Of a stretch of 64,000 bases of DNA, positions 8,870-17,180 are shown one piece after another; the first letter of the stretch is position 1; every line of letters starts with the position of its first letter. Location: contig NZ_JAQMYP010000037.1 in NCBI RefSeq assembly GCF_028369295.1, forward strand, positions 42,510 to 106,509. The letters are read 5' to 3'. The notes under the pieces are model-generated. The model was not told where the DNA came from. It ran no database searches and saw only the letters and a list, made by a program, of their open reading frames with translations. The position numbers and the translations under genes are program-made. Origin of the DNA: Streptomyces sp. HD (GTDB lineage Bacteria; Actinomycetota; Actinomycetes; Streptomycetales; Streptomycetaceae).

Positions 8870-9023
8870 GGCCCTGTCGTCAAATCCCGTCTGCCCGGCG
8901 ACGCCTGGCACGCACTCCCCCAGAGGGGGGACCCCAGCCGCGTTGCCGAACCTCGCACGGGGGGACCCCCATCGCCGCCGGGCCCGCCCCCCGGGCGGAC
9001 GACGGGAATTTGACGACAGGGCC
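8870..9023. mobile_element. MITE-like non-coding element, 154 bp, with terminal inverted repeats
   Basis: The left end GGCCCTGTCGTCAAAT at 8870-8885 is repeated exactly in inverted form at the right end (ATTTGACGACAGGGCC, 9008-9023). A further imperfect match inside (CCCGTC...CCCGG) brings the arms to about 30 bp. The interior has CCCCC-AGA-GGGGG and GGGGGACCCC runs and no reading frame. It starts immediately after the response regulator stop codon. No target-site duplication is visible. It has the build of a miniature inverted-repeat transposable element mobilised by a transposase elsewhere; it may also act as a terminator. Confidence 0.7.
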
Positions 9024-9155
9024 CAGCGAGGGAGATCGAGCCACCTCTCCCCCGAGCGACGGAGGCCGCAAACCGCTCCCACCGGCGATCCGGTGACCAC
9101 CCCCGCGGCATGAGTCTGGGGGCGATGGCAATCCACCGTCCTGCCGGGAGGGACC

Positions 9156-11261
9156 GTGCTCTCCACGCTCGCCCGGGCGGCGACCCGCCGCCCGCTCACC
9201 GTCATCGCCCTCTGGGTGCTCTTCCTGCTGCTCGGCTTCGGTCTCGGGACGGGCGTCTTCAGCCGCCTCTCGGACAACGTGGCCGACATCCCGGGCACCG
9301 AGTCCGAGGCCGCCGCGCAGTACCTCGACCGCACCGACCCGACCGGCGAGTCGATCACCGGCGTGGTCGAGGGCGCCGCCGTCTCCGACCCCGCCCTGCG
9401 GGCCCAGGTCGAGCGGGCCGTCGCCGACGTGCGGGCCGTCGCCGGAGTGGCCGCCGTGCCCGACCCGTACGCCACCCGTGGCCTGACCGCCGAGGACGGG
9501 CGGGCCCTGATCATCCCGGTCACCCTCGAAGGCGGCCTGGACGACGAGGCCGAGGAGACGGCCGTGGACGCGGCGGCCGACCGGATCCGGCAGATCGACG
9601 CGCCCGAAGTACACGTCAGCGGCGGCCCGTTGCTCGGCACCCAGATCGCCGAGCGGGCACAGGAGGACGTACGGAACGCGGAGTTGATCTCACTGCCGGT
9701 CGTGCTCGCCCTGCTGCTGGTGGTGTTCGGCGGGCTGCGCGCGGCGACGCTGCCGCTGGTGATCGCGATCAGCGGCATCGCGGGGGCCTTCCTCGCACTG
9801 TTCCTGTTCAGCGGGGTCACCGACATCTCGGTGTACGCGATCCAGGTGACCACGATGCTGGGGCTCGGGCTCGCCGTGGACTACGCCCTGTTGATGGTGG
9901 TCCGCTTCCGCGAGGAGCGGCGGAACACCGAGGACGTGGCGGTGGCCGTGCAGCGCACGGTCGCGGCGGCCGGCCGTACCGTGCTCTTCTCCGGGCTGAC
10001 GGTCGCGGTCAGTCTGACCGGACTGCTCGTGTTCCCGAGCGTGTTCCTGCGCAGCATGGGCCTGGCGGTGGCCGCCGTGGTGGTCGTCGACATGCTGGCC
10101 GCGCTGACGCTGCTGCCCGCGCTGCTGGCGAGGTTCGGAGGCAGGATCGCCCCGGCGAAGAATCGGCCGGAGGCCGAGGAGGGCCGCGTCTTCGCCCGCC
10201 TGGCCCGCTTCTCGGCCCGCCGCCGGGTCGCCGTGGTGGCCGCCGTCGTCCCCGTCCTGCTGGTCCTGGCGCTGCCCGTCACCGGCATGACGATCAACCT
10301 CGGCGACGCCGAGCAACTGCCGTCGAGCACCGAGGCACGGCAGTTGTACGACACCGTGGACGCCCACTTCCCGCCCGGGACCGGTGTCTCCCCCATCACC
10401 GTGGTCCTCGGGCCCGGCACGGACGCCGCGACCGCCGACCGGATCGGGGCCCTGTCCCCGACGGCCGAGTCCCGCGAACTGCCGGGCGGCACAACCGTCG
10501 TCAGCATCCGGCCGCCGGGCAGTGTGGACGGCAAGGAGGCCACCGACCTGGTCGAGCGGATACGGGATGTCCGCGCCGATGAGCCCGTCGAGGTCACCGG
10601 ACCGGCCGCCCGTCTGGTCGACTTCCGGCAGATGCTCGCCGAGCGGGCGCCCTGGGCCGCGGTCACCGTCCTGGCCGGCATCTTCGCCCTGCTGTTCGCC
10701 TTCACCGGCTCGCTGCTGATCCCGCTGCGCACCATCCTCACCACCCTGCTCAGCCTGGGCGCCGCGCTAGGTGTGGTGGTGTGGGTCTTCCAGGACGGCC
10801 ACCTGGCCGGACTGCTGGGCGGGGAGGGACTCGACGCGCTGAGCCTGACCGCGCCGCCGCTGATCGTGGCGATCGCCTTCGGACTGGCCATGGACTACGA
10901 ACTGTTCATCCTGGCCCGGATGCGCGAGGCCCGGCAGCTCACCGGGGACGACCAGGAAGCCGTGGTCACCGGCCTGCGCCGCTCCGGCCGCGTCGTCACC
11001 TGCGCTGCGCTGCTTCTCGCGGTGGTCTTCGGCGCCTTCATGACGGGCGGCTTCGCACCGATCCTCCAGATCGGCCTGGGGCTCACACTGGCCGTGCTGA
11101 TCGACGCGACGGTCGTACGGATGCTGCTGGTCCCGGCGACGATGGCCCTGCTCGGCCGCCGCGCCTGGTGGGCACCGAAACCGCTGCGCCGGGTGCACGA
11201 CCGGTTCGGGTTGCGGGAGGAGACTCCGATACCCGCACCACCCGTGACGACGAAGGCCTGA
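9156..11261 (+). CDS. MMPL-family RND-type transporter
   Basis: 701 residues from a GTG start after GGGAGGGA. An N-terminal membrane helix (LTVIALWVLFLLLGFGL) precedes an extracytoplasmic domain (about 40-170). Two MMPL membrane bundles follow, each with the diagnostic Asp-Tyr motif: VDYALLMVVRFREER (near 248) and MDYELFILARMREAR (near 585). These Asp/Tyr residues relay protons in MmpL/RND pumps. Such proteins export lipids, siderophores or antibiotics, or cause drug efflux. It is monocistronic by layout, lying between the MITE and a hairpin terminator. The upstream two-component system is a plausible regulator; no substrate can be inferred. Confidence 0.92.
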   Translation: MLSTLARAATRRPLTVIALWVLFLLLGFGLGTGVFSRLSDNVADIPGTESEAAAQYLDRTDPTGESITGVVEGAAVSDPALRAQVERAVADVRAVAGVAAVPDPYATRGLTAEDGRALIIPVTLEGGLDDEAEETAVDAAADRIRQIDAPEVHVSGGPLLGTQIAERAQEDVRNAELISLPVVLALLLVVFGGLRAATLPLVIAISGIAGAFLALFLFSGVTDISVYAIQVTTMLGLGLAVDYALLMVVRFREERRNTEDVAVAVQRTVAAAGRTVLFSGLTVAVSLTGLLVFPSVFLRSMGLAVAAVVVVDMLAALTLLPALLARFGGRIAPAKNRPEAEEGRVFARLARFSARRRVAVVAAVVPVLLVLALPVTGMTINLGDAEQLPSSTEARQLYDTVDAHFPPGTGVSPITVVLGPGTDAATADRIGALSPTAESRELPGGTTVVSIRPPGSVDGKEATDLVERIRDVRADEPVEVTGPAARLVDFRQMLAERAPWAAVTVLAGIFALLFAFTGSLLIPLRTILTTLLSLGAALGVVVWVFQDGHLAGLLGGEGLDALSLTAPPLIVAIAFGLAMDYELFILARMREARQLTGDDQEAVVTGLRRSGRVVTCAALLLAVVFGAFMTGGFAPILQIGLGLTLAVLIDATVVRMLLVPATMALLGRRAWWAPKPLRRVHDRFGLREETPIPAPPVTTKA

Positions 11262-11272
11262 CGCCTCCCGGA

Positions 11273-11303
11273 CACCGGCACCGGTACGTGACCGGTGCCG
11301 GTG
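11273..11303. terminator. Perfect 13 bp hairpin between convergent genes
   Basis: CACCGGCACCGGT (11273-11285), loop ACGTG, ACCGGTGCCGGTG (11291-11303). It fills the 43 bp between the MMPL stop and the DUF1905 stop and so probably terminates both directions. Confidence 0.75.
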
Positions 11304-11304
11304 C

Positions 11305-11586
11305 CTAGAGGCTCACGGTCATCTCCACGGCCACGTCGTCGCCCGACCCCAGCCGCCCCCGCACCGCCTTCTTCAGCGGCAGCAGATAGCCGCCGTCCTT
11401 GGGAAAGAGCGACGTCTCGAAGGCGACCTCACCGATCCTGACCTCGACCGGGATCACACCCCAGCCGTAGGTGGCCATCGCGGCCACCTCCCGGATGTCG
11501 GCGGACTCCTCGTCCGGCACCCGGACGAAGTAGTACGGCGCCGGGCCGCGCCATTCGATCACCGGGCCGGTGAAGACGAGTTCCAT
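11305..11586 (-). CDS. DUF1905 domain-containing small protein
   Basis: A 93-residue protein matching the DUF1905 pattern: the N-terminal FTGPVIEWRGPAPYYFVRVP is followed by GWGVIPVEVRIGEVAFETSLFPKDGGYLLPLKKAVR, a small beta-barrel. The ATG at 11586 follows GAGAAGGGGCCCC. The biochemical function of this family is not established. It is convergent with the MMPL exporter and divergent from the GH16 gene, with no sign of an operon. Confidence 0.82.
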   Translation of the reverse strand: MELVFTGPVIEWRGPAPYYFVRVPDEESADIREVAAMATYGWGVIPVEVRIGEVAFETSLFPKDGGYLLPLKKAVRGRLGSGDDVAVEMTVSL

Positions 11587-11707
11587 GCGATCGGGGCCCC
11601 TTCTCTCGCGCTCACGCCTTCATAGAGTGAACTTCCTCGTGACGCAAGGGATTTCTCTGCTTCACCTCTTGACGACCGGAACGACGGAGAGCACATTGGC
11701 GACACTT

Positions 11708-11721
11708 TGAGAGCGCTCTCA
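11708..11721. promoter_or_regulatory. LacI-family (CebR-like) operator upstream of GH16 gene
   Basis: TGAGAGCGCTCTCA is a perfect 14 bp palindrome 48 bp before the GH16 start. It differs by one symmetric pair from the Streptomyces CebR box TGGGAGCGCTCCCA, which controls cellulose and beta-glucan utilisation genes. Control of this glucanase by CebR or a close LacI paralogue is therefore likely. Confidence 0.7.
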
Positions 11722-11769
11722 GACGCACGTGCACCCACTCCCGCTCCGTACACCGAGAGGCAGCACCCC

Positions 11770-13164
11770 ATGAGTGACCCCTCCGGCATACACCGCAGAC
11801 GCCGCTCCCCCCGGCGCGTGGTGCTCGCCGTACTCGGCACGCTCGGCCTGATGGCAGCGGCCGCCACCGCGGCCGTCCCCTCCGCGAACGCCGCCGCGCC
11901 GCCACCCCCGTCGGGCTGGACGCAGGTCTTCCTGGACGACTTCAACGGCGCCGCGAACACCGGCGTCAACACCTCCAACTGGCAGTACGACATCGGCACC
12001 TCGTATCCGGGCGGCCCCGCCAACTGGGGCACCGGCGAGGTCGAGACGATGACGAACAGCACCGGCAACGTCTCGCTCGACGGCAACGGCAACCTGCGCA
12101 TCACCCCGCTGCGCGACTCCGCCGGCAGATGGACCTCGGGCCGTATCGAGACCGTGCGCACCGACTTCCAGCCCCCGGCGGGCGGCAAGCTGCGCATCGA
12201 GGGCCGCATCCAGATGCCGAACGTCACCGGCACCGCCGCCGAGGGCTATTGGCCGGCGTTCTGGACGCTGGGCGCGCCCTACCGCGGCAACTACCAGAAC
12301 TGGCCGAGCGTCGGCGAGCTGGACATCATGGAGAACGTCCAGGGCATGAACCGGGTGTGGGCCACGATGCACTGCGGCACCAACCCGGGCGGCCCGTGCA
12401 ACGAGACCACGGGCCTCGGCAGCTACACCGCCTGCCCCGGCTCGACGTGCCAGTCGGGCTTCCACACCTACACGATGGAGTGGGACCGCTCGGTGAGCCC
12501 CGAGACGATCCGCTTCTACGTCGACGGCACCCAGTTCCACTCGGTCAACGCGGGCCAGATGGACGCGGCGACCTGGTCCAACGCCACCAACCACGGCTTC
12601 TTCATCATCCTGAACGTGGCGATGGGCGGCGCCTTCCCGGACGCGCTTGGCGGCGGCCTGGACGGCGACACGCAGCCCGGTCACCCCATGGTCGTGGACT
12701 ACGTCCAGGTGCTGTCCAGTGGGAGCGGTACCACGCCCCCGCCGACGGGCAACCGTGACGCCTACAGCGCCATCCAGGCCGAGTCGTTCGACAGCCAGGG
12801 CGGCGTGAGCACCGAGTCCACCGCGGACTCGGGCGGCGGACAGAACATCGGTGCCGTCGCAAACGGTGACTGGGCGCTGTACCGGGGTGTCGACTTCGGT
12901 TCCTCGGCGGCCACTCAGTTCGCCGCCCGGGTTGCGAGCGGTGCGGCCGGCGGCGTCAGCGGTCTGGTGGAGGTGCGCCTGGACAGCCGTAGCAACGCGC
13001 CCGTCGGCAGCTTCGCGGTGGCCAACACCGGGGGCTGGCAGTCGTGGCGGACGATCCCGGCGAACATCAGCGGGGTGACCGGCACGCATGACGTGTATCT
13101 GACCTTCAGCAGCGGTCAGCCTGCGGACTTCGTGAACGTGAACTGGTTCAACTTCGGCCGCTAG
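11770..13164 (+). CDS. Secreted GH16 beta-1,3-glucanase with C-terminal CBM6
   Basis: 464 residues from ATG 11770 (GAGAGG upstream). The signal peptide has an arginine-rich n-region, a hydrophobic core (VVLAVLGTLGLMAAAAT) and cleavage near ANA-AA at about residue 42. The GH16 domain (about 50-315) carries the catalytic E-x-D-x-x-E motif as E183-L-D-I-M-E188. A Pro/Thr linker (SGSGTTPPPTG) joins a CBM6 module (about 330-464) with QAESFD, GDWALYRGVDFG and the terminal VNVNWFNF. The family cleaves beta-1,3- or mixed-link glucans such as laminarin or fungal wall glucan; the carbohydrate module should anchor it to the substrate. Confidence 0.92.
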   Translation: MSDPSGIHRRRRSPRRVVLAVLGTLGLMAAAATAAVPSANAAAPPPPSGWTQVFLDDFNGAANTGVNTSNWQYDIGTSYPGGPANWGTGEVETMTNSTGNVSLDGNGNLRITPLRDSAGRWTSGRIETVRTDFQPPAGGKLRIEGRIQMPNVTGTAAEGYWPAFWTLGAPYRGNYQNWPSVGELDIMENVQGMNRVWATMHCGTNPGGPCNETTGLGSYTACPGSTCQSGFHTYTMEWDRSVSPETIRFYVDGTQFHSVNAGQMDAATWSNATNHGFFIILNVAMGGAFPDALGGGLDGDTQPGHPMVVDYVQVLSSGSGTTPPPTGNRDAYSAIQAESFDSQGGVSTESTADSGGGQNIGAVANGDWALYRGVDFGSSAATQFAARVASGAAGGVSGLVEVRLDSRSNAPVGSFAVANTGGWQSWRTIPANISGVTGTHDVYLTFSSGQPADFVNVNWFNFGR

Positions 13165-13200
13165 GCGCGTTGCTGGGGAGCCGTGATGGGCCGTCGCTCG

Positions 13201-13281
13201 TCTGCGGGTTCGTTGTGGCTGGTCGCGCCCACGCGGCGGAGCCGCACATTGATACAGCCCCGCGCCCCTCAAGGGGCGCGG
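13201..13281 (-). repeat. Dispersed intergenic repeat, copy A
   Basis: About 80 bp with two hairpins: GCGCCCCT/AGGGGCGC around 13262-13281 and GCGGCTCCGCCGC around 13236. They are followed by the conserved GTGGGCGCGACCAGCC and GCCCGCAG-like tail. Sequence and order match copies B and C. It lies between the convergent GH16 and gerW genes and probably serves as a terminator. Confidence 0.8.
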
Positions 13282-13299
13282 GCCCCGGCGCCTGTGTGT

Positions 13300-13749
13300 T
13301 CAGCTGCGGCGTCGGAGTGTCCGGATCGCCTTTGGGAGGGCGGTGCCGAGGAGGAGGGCTGTCAGGGGGAGGACTATGTCGCCCCAGGTGTCCCGGATGG
13401 GGCGGTAGGTGGAGGTGCCGTTGCGGATCTCGATGTAGCCGAGGGGCTTGGCCTCGACGCCTCCCCCGCCGCCTCCGCCGTCGCCGGCCTTGCCGCCCCC
13501 GCCGCCGTCGGCCGCGCGTCCGGCTCCCCCGCCGAGGCCGAAGGCGACCTTGGCCACGGGTATGACGGTGACGCCGTCGGTGGTGACGGGTTCGCCGTAG
13601 ACGGCGGTGACCGTGGCGCTGCTGCCGAGCCTTTCGGCGAGGCGCTCCAGGAGGGTGACGGAGGCGTGGGCCGCTGTGATGTCCGGGTCCGGCAGGTGCA
13701 CCGGTGCGACCTCTTCTTTGTCTTCTTTCTGTTCTTTGTGGGTGGTCAT
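13300..13749 (-). CDS. GerW/YtfJ-family spore protein
   Basis: 149 residues. The core SATVTAVYGEPVTTDGVTVIPVAKVAFGLGGGAG is the GerW (YtfJ) signature, followed by a glycine-rich stretch (about 85-105), a short beta unit (KPLGYIEIRNG) and a C-terminal hydrophobic helix (IVLPLTALLLGTALPKAI), then a basic tail. Homologues in Bacillus are spore proteins needed for germination; many Streptomyces carry paralogues with unproven roles. The ATG at 13749 begins the charged MTTHKEQKEDKEE segment; the longer open frame upstream overlaps the neighbouring gene. Confidence 0.85.
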   Translation of the reverse strand: MTTHKEQKEDKEEVAPVHLPDPDITAAHASVTLLERLAERLGSSATVTAVYGEPVTTDGVTVIPVAKVAFGLGGGAGRAADGGGGGKAGDGGGGGGGVEAKPLGYIEIRNGTSTYRPIRDTWGDIVLPLTALLLGTALPKAIRTLRRRS

Positions 13750-13798
13750 GCAGGTTTCGTAGACACATGGGATCCCCCTGTCAAGGGAGCCCGTCGGT

Positions 13799-14461
13799 TC
13801 ACGCCGCTGTCTCGACCGGCAGGTCGGCCAGTCGCCACTCCAGCATCCCGTCGGTGAGGCGTACGGCGCGGCGGCCGCGGTCCCGCAGGAGGCGTACGGC
13901 GTCGTGGGCCAGGACGCAGTAGGCGCCGCGACAGTAGGCGACCACCTCGGTGTCGTGCGGCAACTCGGCGATGCGGTCGGCGAGTTGGTCGACGGGGAGG
14001 GAAAGGGCGCCCGGGATGTGTCCGGCGGCGTACTCCTCGGCGGGGCGTACGTCCAGGACGACGATCTCGCCGGCCGCCGCACGGGAGAGGAGTTCCTCGC
14101 GGTCGACCGCTGTCGTGTCGTCGGTGCCGAGGTAGGCGGTGCGGGCGGGTTCGACGGCGGGCTGGTGGGTCCGGGCGACCTGGCGGAGCAGGGCGTAGAG
14201 GGCGGCGACGTCGTCGCCGGCCAGGCGGTAGTGGATGCGGACGCCGTCGCGGCGGGTGGCGACCAGGCCGGCCTGTCTGAGGGTCTGGAGGTGCGCCGAG
14301 GCGGTGGTCAGGTTCAGGCCGGCGGCCTTGGCGAGGGCGTCGACGGTGCGCTCGCCCTGGGCCAGCAGATCGAGCAGTTCCAGGCGTTTTCCGCTGCTCA
14401 GCGCCTTGCCGGTGCGGGCGAAGGCGTCGTACAGGGCGGCTTTGCGCGTTGCGTCTCCCAT
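13799..14461 (-). CDS. ArsR-family regulator fused to a rhodanese domain
   Basis: 220 residues. A winged helix of the ArsR type (about 8-95, recognition region LTTASAHLQTLRQAGLV) is followed by a rhodanese domain (about 120-215) with LDVRPAEEYAAGHIPGA and the active loop YC177RGAYC182. The ArsR domain has no cysteine, unlike BigR/SqrR/CstR-type persulfide sensors, so sensing presumably uses the rhodanese cysteines. ATG 14461 was chosen because GGAGG lies 7 nt upstream; an ATG at 14473 would contain that site. It is divergent from the persulfide dioxygenase gene, and an ATTCCATGGAAT palindrome covers its promoter. Confidence 0.9.
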   Translation of the reverse strand: MGDATRKAALYDAFARTGKALSSGKRLELLDLLAQGERTVDALAKAAGLNLTTASAHLQTLRQAGLVATRRDGVRIHYRLAGDDVAALYALLRQVARTHQPAVEPARTAYLGTDDTTAVDREELLSRAAAGEIVVLDVRPAEEYAAGHIPGALSLPVDQLADRIAELPHDTEVVAYCRGAYCVLAHDAVRLLRDRGRRAVRLTDGMLEWRLADLPVETAA

Positions 14462-14474
14462 GGCATCCTCCATA

Positions 14475-14486
14475 ATTCCATGGAAT
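14475..14486. promoter_or_regulatory. Palindromic operator candidate of ArsR-rhodanese
   Basis: ATTCCATGGAAT, a perfect 12 bp palindrome flanked by AT-rich sequence (ATA before, ATTGTAA after), lies in the 86 bp divergent region. ArsR proteins bind such AT-flanked dyads, so it probably mediates autorepression and control of the persulfide dioxygenase operon. Confidence 0.6.
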
Positions 14487-14547
14487 ATTGTAAGTGAAGG
14501 GTGGGCGGATGGGCCACCCGGCTCGTACCGTGGCAGTGGAGGACCCC

Positions 14548-15906
14548 ATGGGCTTCGCCGACGATCATCTGATTCCGCTGGTCGACACCGGCCTCGGCAA
14601 CAGCGCCTATCTCGTCGACCTGGGCGACGGCCGCGCCCTGGCGGTGGACGCGAGCCGTGATCTGCGGGCCCTGCGCGCCGAGGCCGGGCGGCGGGGGCTG
14701 ACCGTCGCCTTCGCCGCCGACACGCATCTGCACGCCGACTTCCTCACCGGCGCGCTCCAGCTCGCCGCCGACGACGGGGCGACGGTGCTGGCCTCCGCCG
14801 CCGGGCGGCGCGCCTTCGAGCACCGGGCCCTGTCGGACGGCGACGAGGTGGACCTGGGCGGCCTGACCCTGCGCGCGCTGGCCACCCCCGGTCACACGGA
14901 CGAGCACCTGTCGTTCCTGCTCCTGGACGGCGCACGGGAGTTGGGGGTCTTCACCGGCGGTTCGCTGATCGTCGGCTCGGCCGCCCGCACCGATCTGCTG
15001 GGCGCCGCCCGCGCGCAGGAGCTCGCCCGCGCCCAGTACCGCTCCCTGCGGCGGCTGGCCGAGCTCCCGGACGGGACGGCCGTCTGGCCCACGCACGGCG
15101 CCGGTTCCTTCTGCTCCGCCCCGCCGGGCGCCGAGCGCACCACGACCATCGGCGCCCAGAAGCGGGCCAACGCCCTGCTCGCCGCGCCGGACGAGGACAG
15201 CTTCGTACGGGAACTGCTCGGCAGCCTCGGGTCCTACCCCGCGTACTTCGACCGGCTGGCCGAGGTCAACCGGCTGGGTCCTGCGGTCCTCGGCGCGACG
15301 CCCGCGCTACCCGCGCTGCCGCCCGCCGAAGTGCGTCGGCTGCTCGGCGAGGGTGCGCAGATCGTCGATGTCCGACGCGTCCGGGACTTCGCCGCCGGTC
15401 ACATACCCGGCGCCCTCTCGGTCCATCTGCGGGACCAGTTCGCCACCTGGCTGGGCTGGCTGCTGCCCGGCGACAGCCCGCTCGTCTTCGTCACGGCGCC
15501 CGGCCAGGATCTCGCCGAACTCACCTGGCAGGCCCTGAAGATCGGGTACGAGCGGCTGTGCGGGCACCTGACCATGGACGCCTGGACGGCCGACGGCGGC
15601 GCCCAGGAGACCGTCGACCTCGTGGCGGCCGACCGCGTCGGCGACCGCCGCGTGCTCGACGTGCGCCAGCGGTCCGAGTGGGACTCCGGGCACATTCCCG
15701 GCGCCGTCGGCATCGAGCTGGGCGATCTGGAAGGCCGTACGGACGAGGCGCCGTCGAGCGCCCTGGTGCACTGCGCCCACGGGGAGCGGGCGATGACCGC
15801 CGCCAGCCTCCTGCAGCGCACCGGCCACCATGACGTCGCCGTCCTCAAGGGCGGCCCCGACGACTGGGCCCGGGTCACCGGCCACCGCCTCCAGGAGGGT
15901 GCGTGA
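14548..15906 (+). CDS. CstB-like persulfide dioxygenase with two rhodanese domains
   Basis: 452 residues from ATG 14548 with GGAGG nearby. The N-terminal metallo-beta-lactamase domain (1-240) has the ETHE1-type iron motif TH60LH62AD64, then TPGHTDEHLSFLL and PTHGAGSFC. A first rhodanese (about 260-350, IVDVRRVRDFAAGHIPGA) lacks an active cysteine (FVTAPGQD), and a second (about 360-450) has C409 in HCAHGERA. The active/inactive pair matches CstB, which oxidises persulfide and forms thiosulfate. It should detoxify sulfane sulfur in the cytoplasm. It is coupled by a GTGA overlap to an MFS permease and divergent from its likely ArsR-rhodanese regulator. Confidence 0.88.
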   Translation: MGFADDHLIPLVDTGLGNSAYLVDLGDGRALAVDASRDLRALRAEAGRRGLTVAFAADTHLHADFLTGALQLAADDGATVLASAAGRRAFEHRALSDGDEVDLGGLTLRALATPGHTDEHLSFLLLDGARELGVFTGGSLIVGSAARTDLLGAARAQELARAQYRSLRRLAELPDGTAVWPTHGAGSFCSAPPGAERTTTIGAQKRANALLAAPDEDSFVRELLGSLGSYPAYFDRLAEVNRLGPAVLGATPALPALPPAEVRRLLGEGAQIVDVRRVRDFAAGHIPGALSVHLRDQFATWLGWLLPGDSPLVFVTAPGQDLAELTWQALKIGYERLCGHLTMDAWTADGGAQETVDLVAADRVGDRRVLDVRQRSEWDSGHIPGAVGIELGDLEGRTDEAPSSALVHCAHGERAMTAASLLQRTGHHDVAVLKGGPDDWARVTGHRLQEGA

Positions 15907-17180
15907 CCCCGCACGCCGACGCCCGGGCCGTACGGCTCGGGCTGCGCGCCAACCTGGCCCAGTTCGCTCTGCTCGTCCTCGTCAACGCGCTGGTCGGCGG
16001 CATGCTCGGCCAGGAGCGCACGGTGCTGCCGCTGCTCGCCGACCAGGTCTTCCGGCTGTCCGCCTACACGGCCGCCCTCACCTACATCCTGGCGTTCGGC
16101 GCGACGAAGGCGGTGACCAACTTCTTCGCGGGCACCCTCTGCGACCGGTACGGCCGCAGACCGGTGCTGATCGCCGGGTGGCTGGTCGCGCTGCCCGTGC
16201 CGGCGATGCTGGCGTGGGGTCCGTCCTGGGGATGGATCGTCGCCGCGAACGTCCTGCTGGGTGTCAACCAGGGCCTGACCTGGTCCACCACGGTCATCAT
16301 GAAGATCGACCTGGCCGGCCCGGAGCGGCGGGGCCTGGCGATGGGCCTCAACGAGGCCGCCGGATACGGCGCGGTGGCGGCCACGGCGATGGCCACGGGC
16401 GCGATCGCCGAGCACGCCGGGCTGCGCCCCGAGCCGTTCCTGCTGGGCGCCGCGTATCTCGTCGTAGGCCTGGGCCTGTCCGTGTTCGCCGTCCGCGAGA
16501 CCCGCGGGCACGCCCGCGCGGAGGCCGCGCTGCATCCCGTACAGGCGCCGGAGGAACGGGAGTTGACGACGGCCCGGATCGCCCGCCGCACCAGTCTGAC
16601 CGACAAGGCGCTCTCGGCCGCCAGCCAGGCGGGCCTGGTCAACAACCTCAACGACGCGCTCGCCTGGGGCGTCTTCCCGCTGCTGTTCGCCGCGCATGGT
16701 TTGTCGGTGGCGGAGATCGGCGTGCTGGCGGCGCTGTATCCGGCGGTGTGGGGTGCGGGCCAGTTGGTCACCGGCTGGTGGTCGGACCACATCGGCCGGA
16801 AACCGCTGATCACGGCGGGCATGCTGCTCCAGGCGGCCGCGATCGGCCTGGTCGCCGAGGGGACCACGTTCACGGTGTGGGCCGTCGCTCAGATCCTTCT
16901 CGGTATCGGAACGGCGCTGGTCTATCCGACGCTGCTCGCAGTCATCGGCGATGTCGCCCATCCGGCCTGGCGGGCCCGCGCGGTCGGCGTGTACCGCCTG
17001 TGGCGCGACGGGGGCTTCGCGGTCGGGGCGCTGCTCTCGGGAGTCCTGGCCGACACGTACGGGCTGACCCCGGCGATCTGGACGGTCGCGGCACTGACGG
17101 CCGCTTCGGGCCTGGTGGTGGCGGTGCGCATGTACGAGACGCGGGGTTCGGTGACGCCCCGGACCGAAGCGGCGCCTTAG
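15903..17180 (+). CDS. MFS transporter of the sulfur module
   Basis: 425 residues with about 12 hydrophobic segments. The MFS loop motif appears as GTLCDRYGRRPVLI (near 80) and again as GWWSDHIGRKPLI (near 300). The GTG start at 15903 overlaps the dioxygenase stop, so the two proteins are made together. An export role for sulfite, thiosulfate or a sulfur acid is suggested by that coupling only. Its stop codon overlaps the stop of the convergent endonuclease gene, with no space for a terminator. Confidence 0.87.
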   Translation: MTPHADARAVRLGLRANLAQFALLVLVNALVGGMLGQERTVLPLLADQVFRLSAYTAALTYILAFGATKAVTNFFAGTLCDRYGRRPVLIAGWLVALPVPAMLAWGPSWGWIVAANVLLGVNQGLTWSTTVIMKIDLAGPERRGLAMGLNEAAGYGAVAATAMATGAIAEHAGLRPEPFLLGAAYLVVGLGLSVFAVRETRGHARAEAALHPVQAPEERELTTARIARRTSLTDKALSAASQAGLVNNLNDALAWGVFPLLFAAHGLSVAEIGVLAALYPAVWGAGQLVTGWWSDHIGRKPLITAGMLLQAAAIGLVAEGTTFTVWAVAQILLGIGTALVYPTLLAVIGDVAHPAWRARAVGVYRLWRDGGFAVGALLSGVLADTYGLTPAIWTVAALTAASGLVVAVRMYETRGSVTPRTEAAP

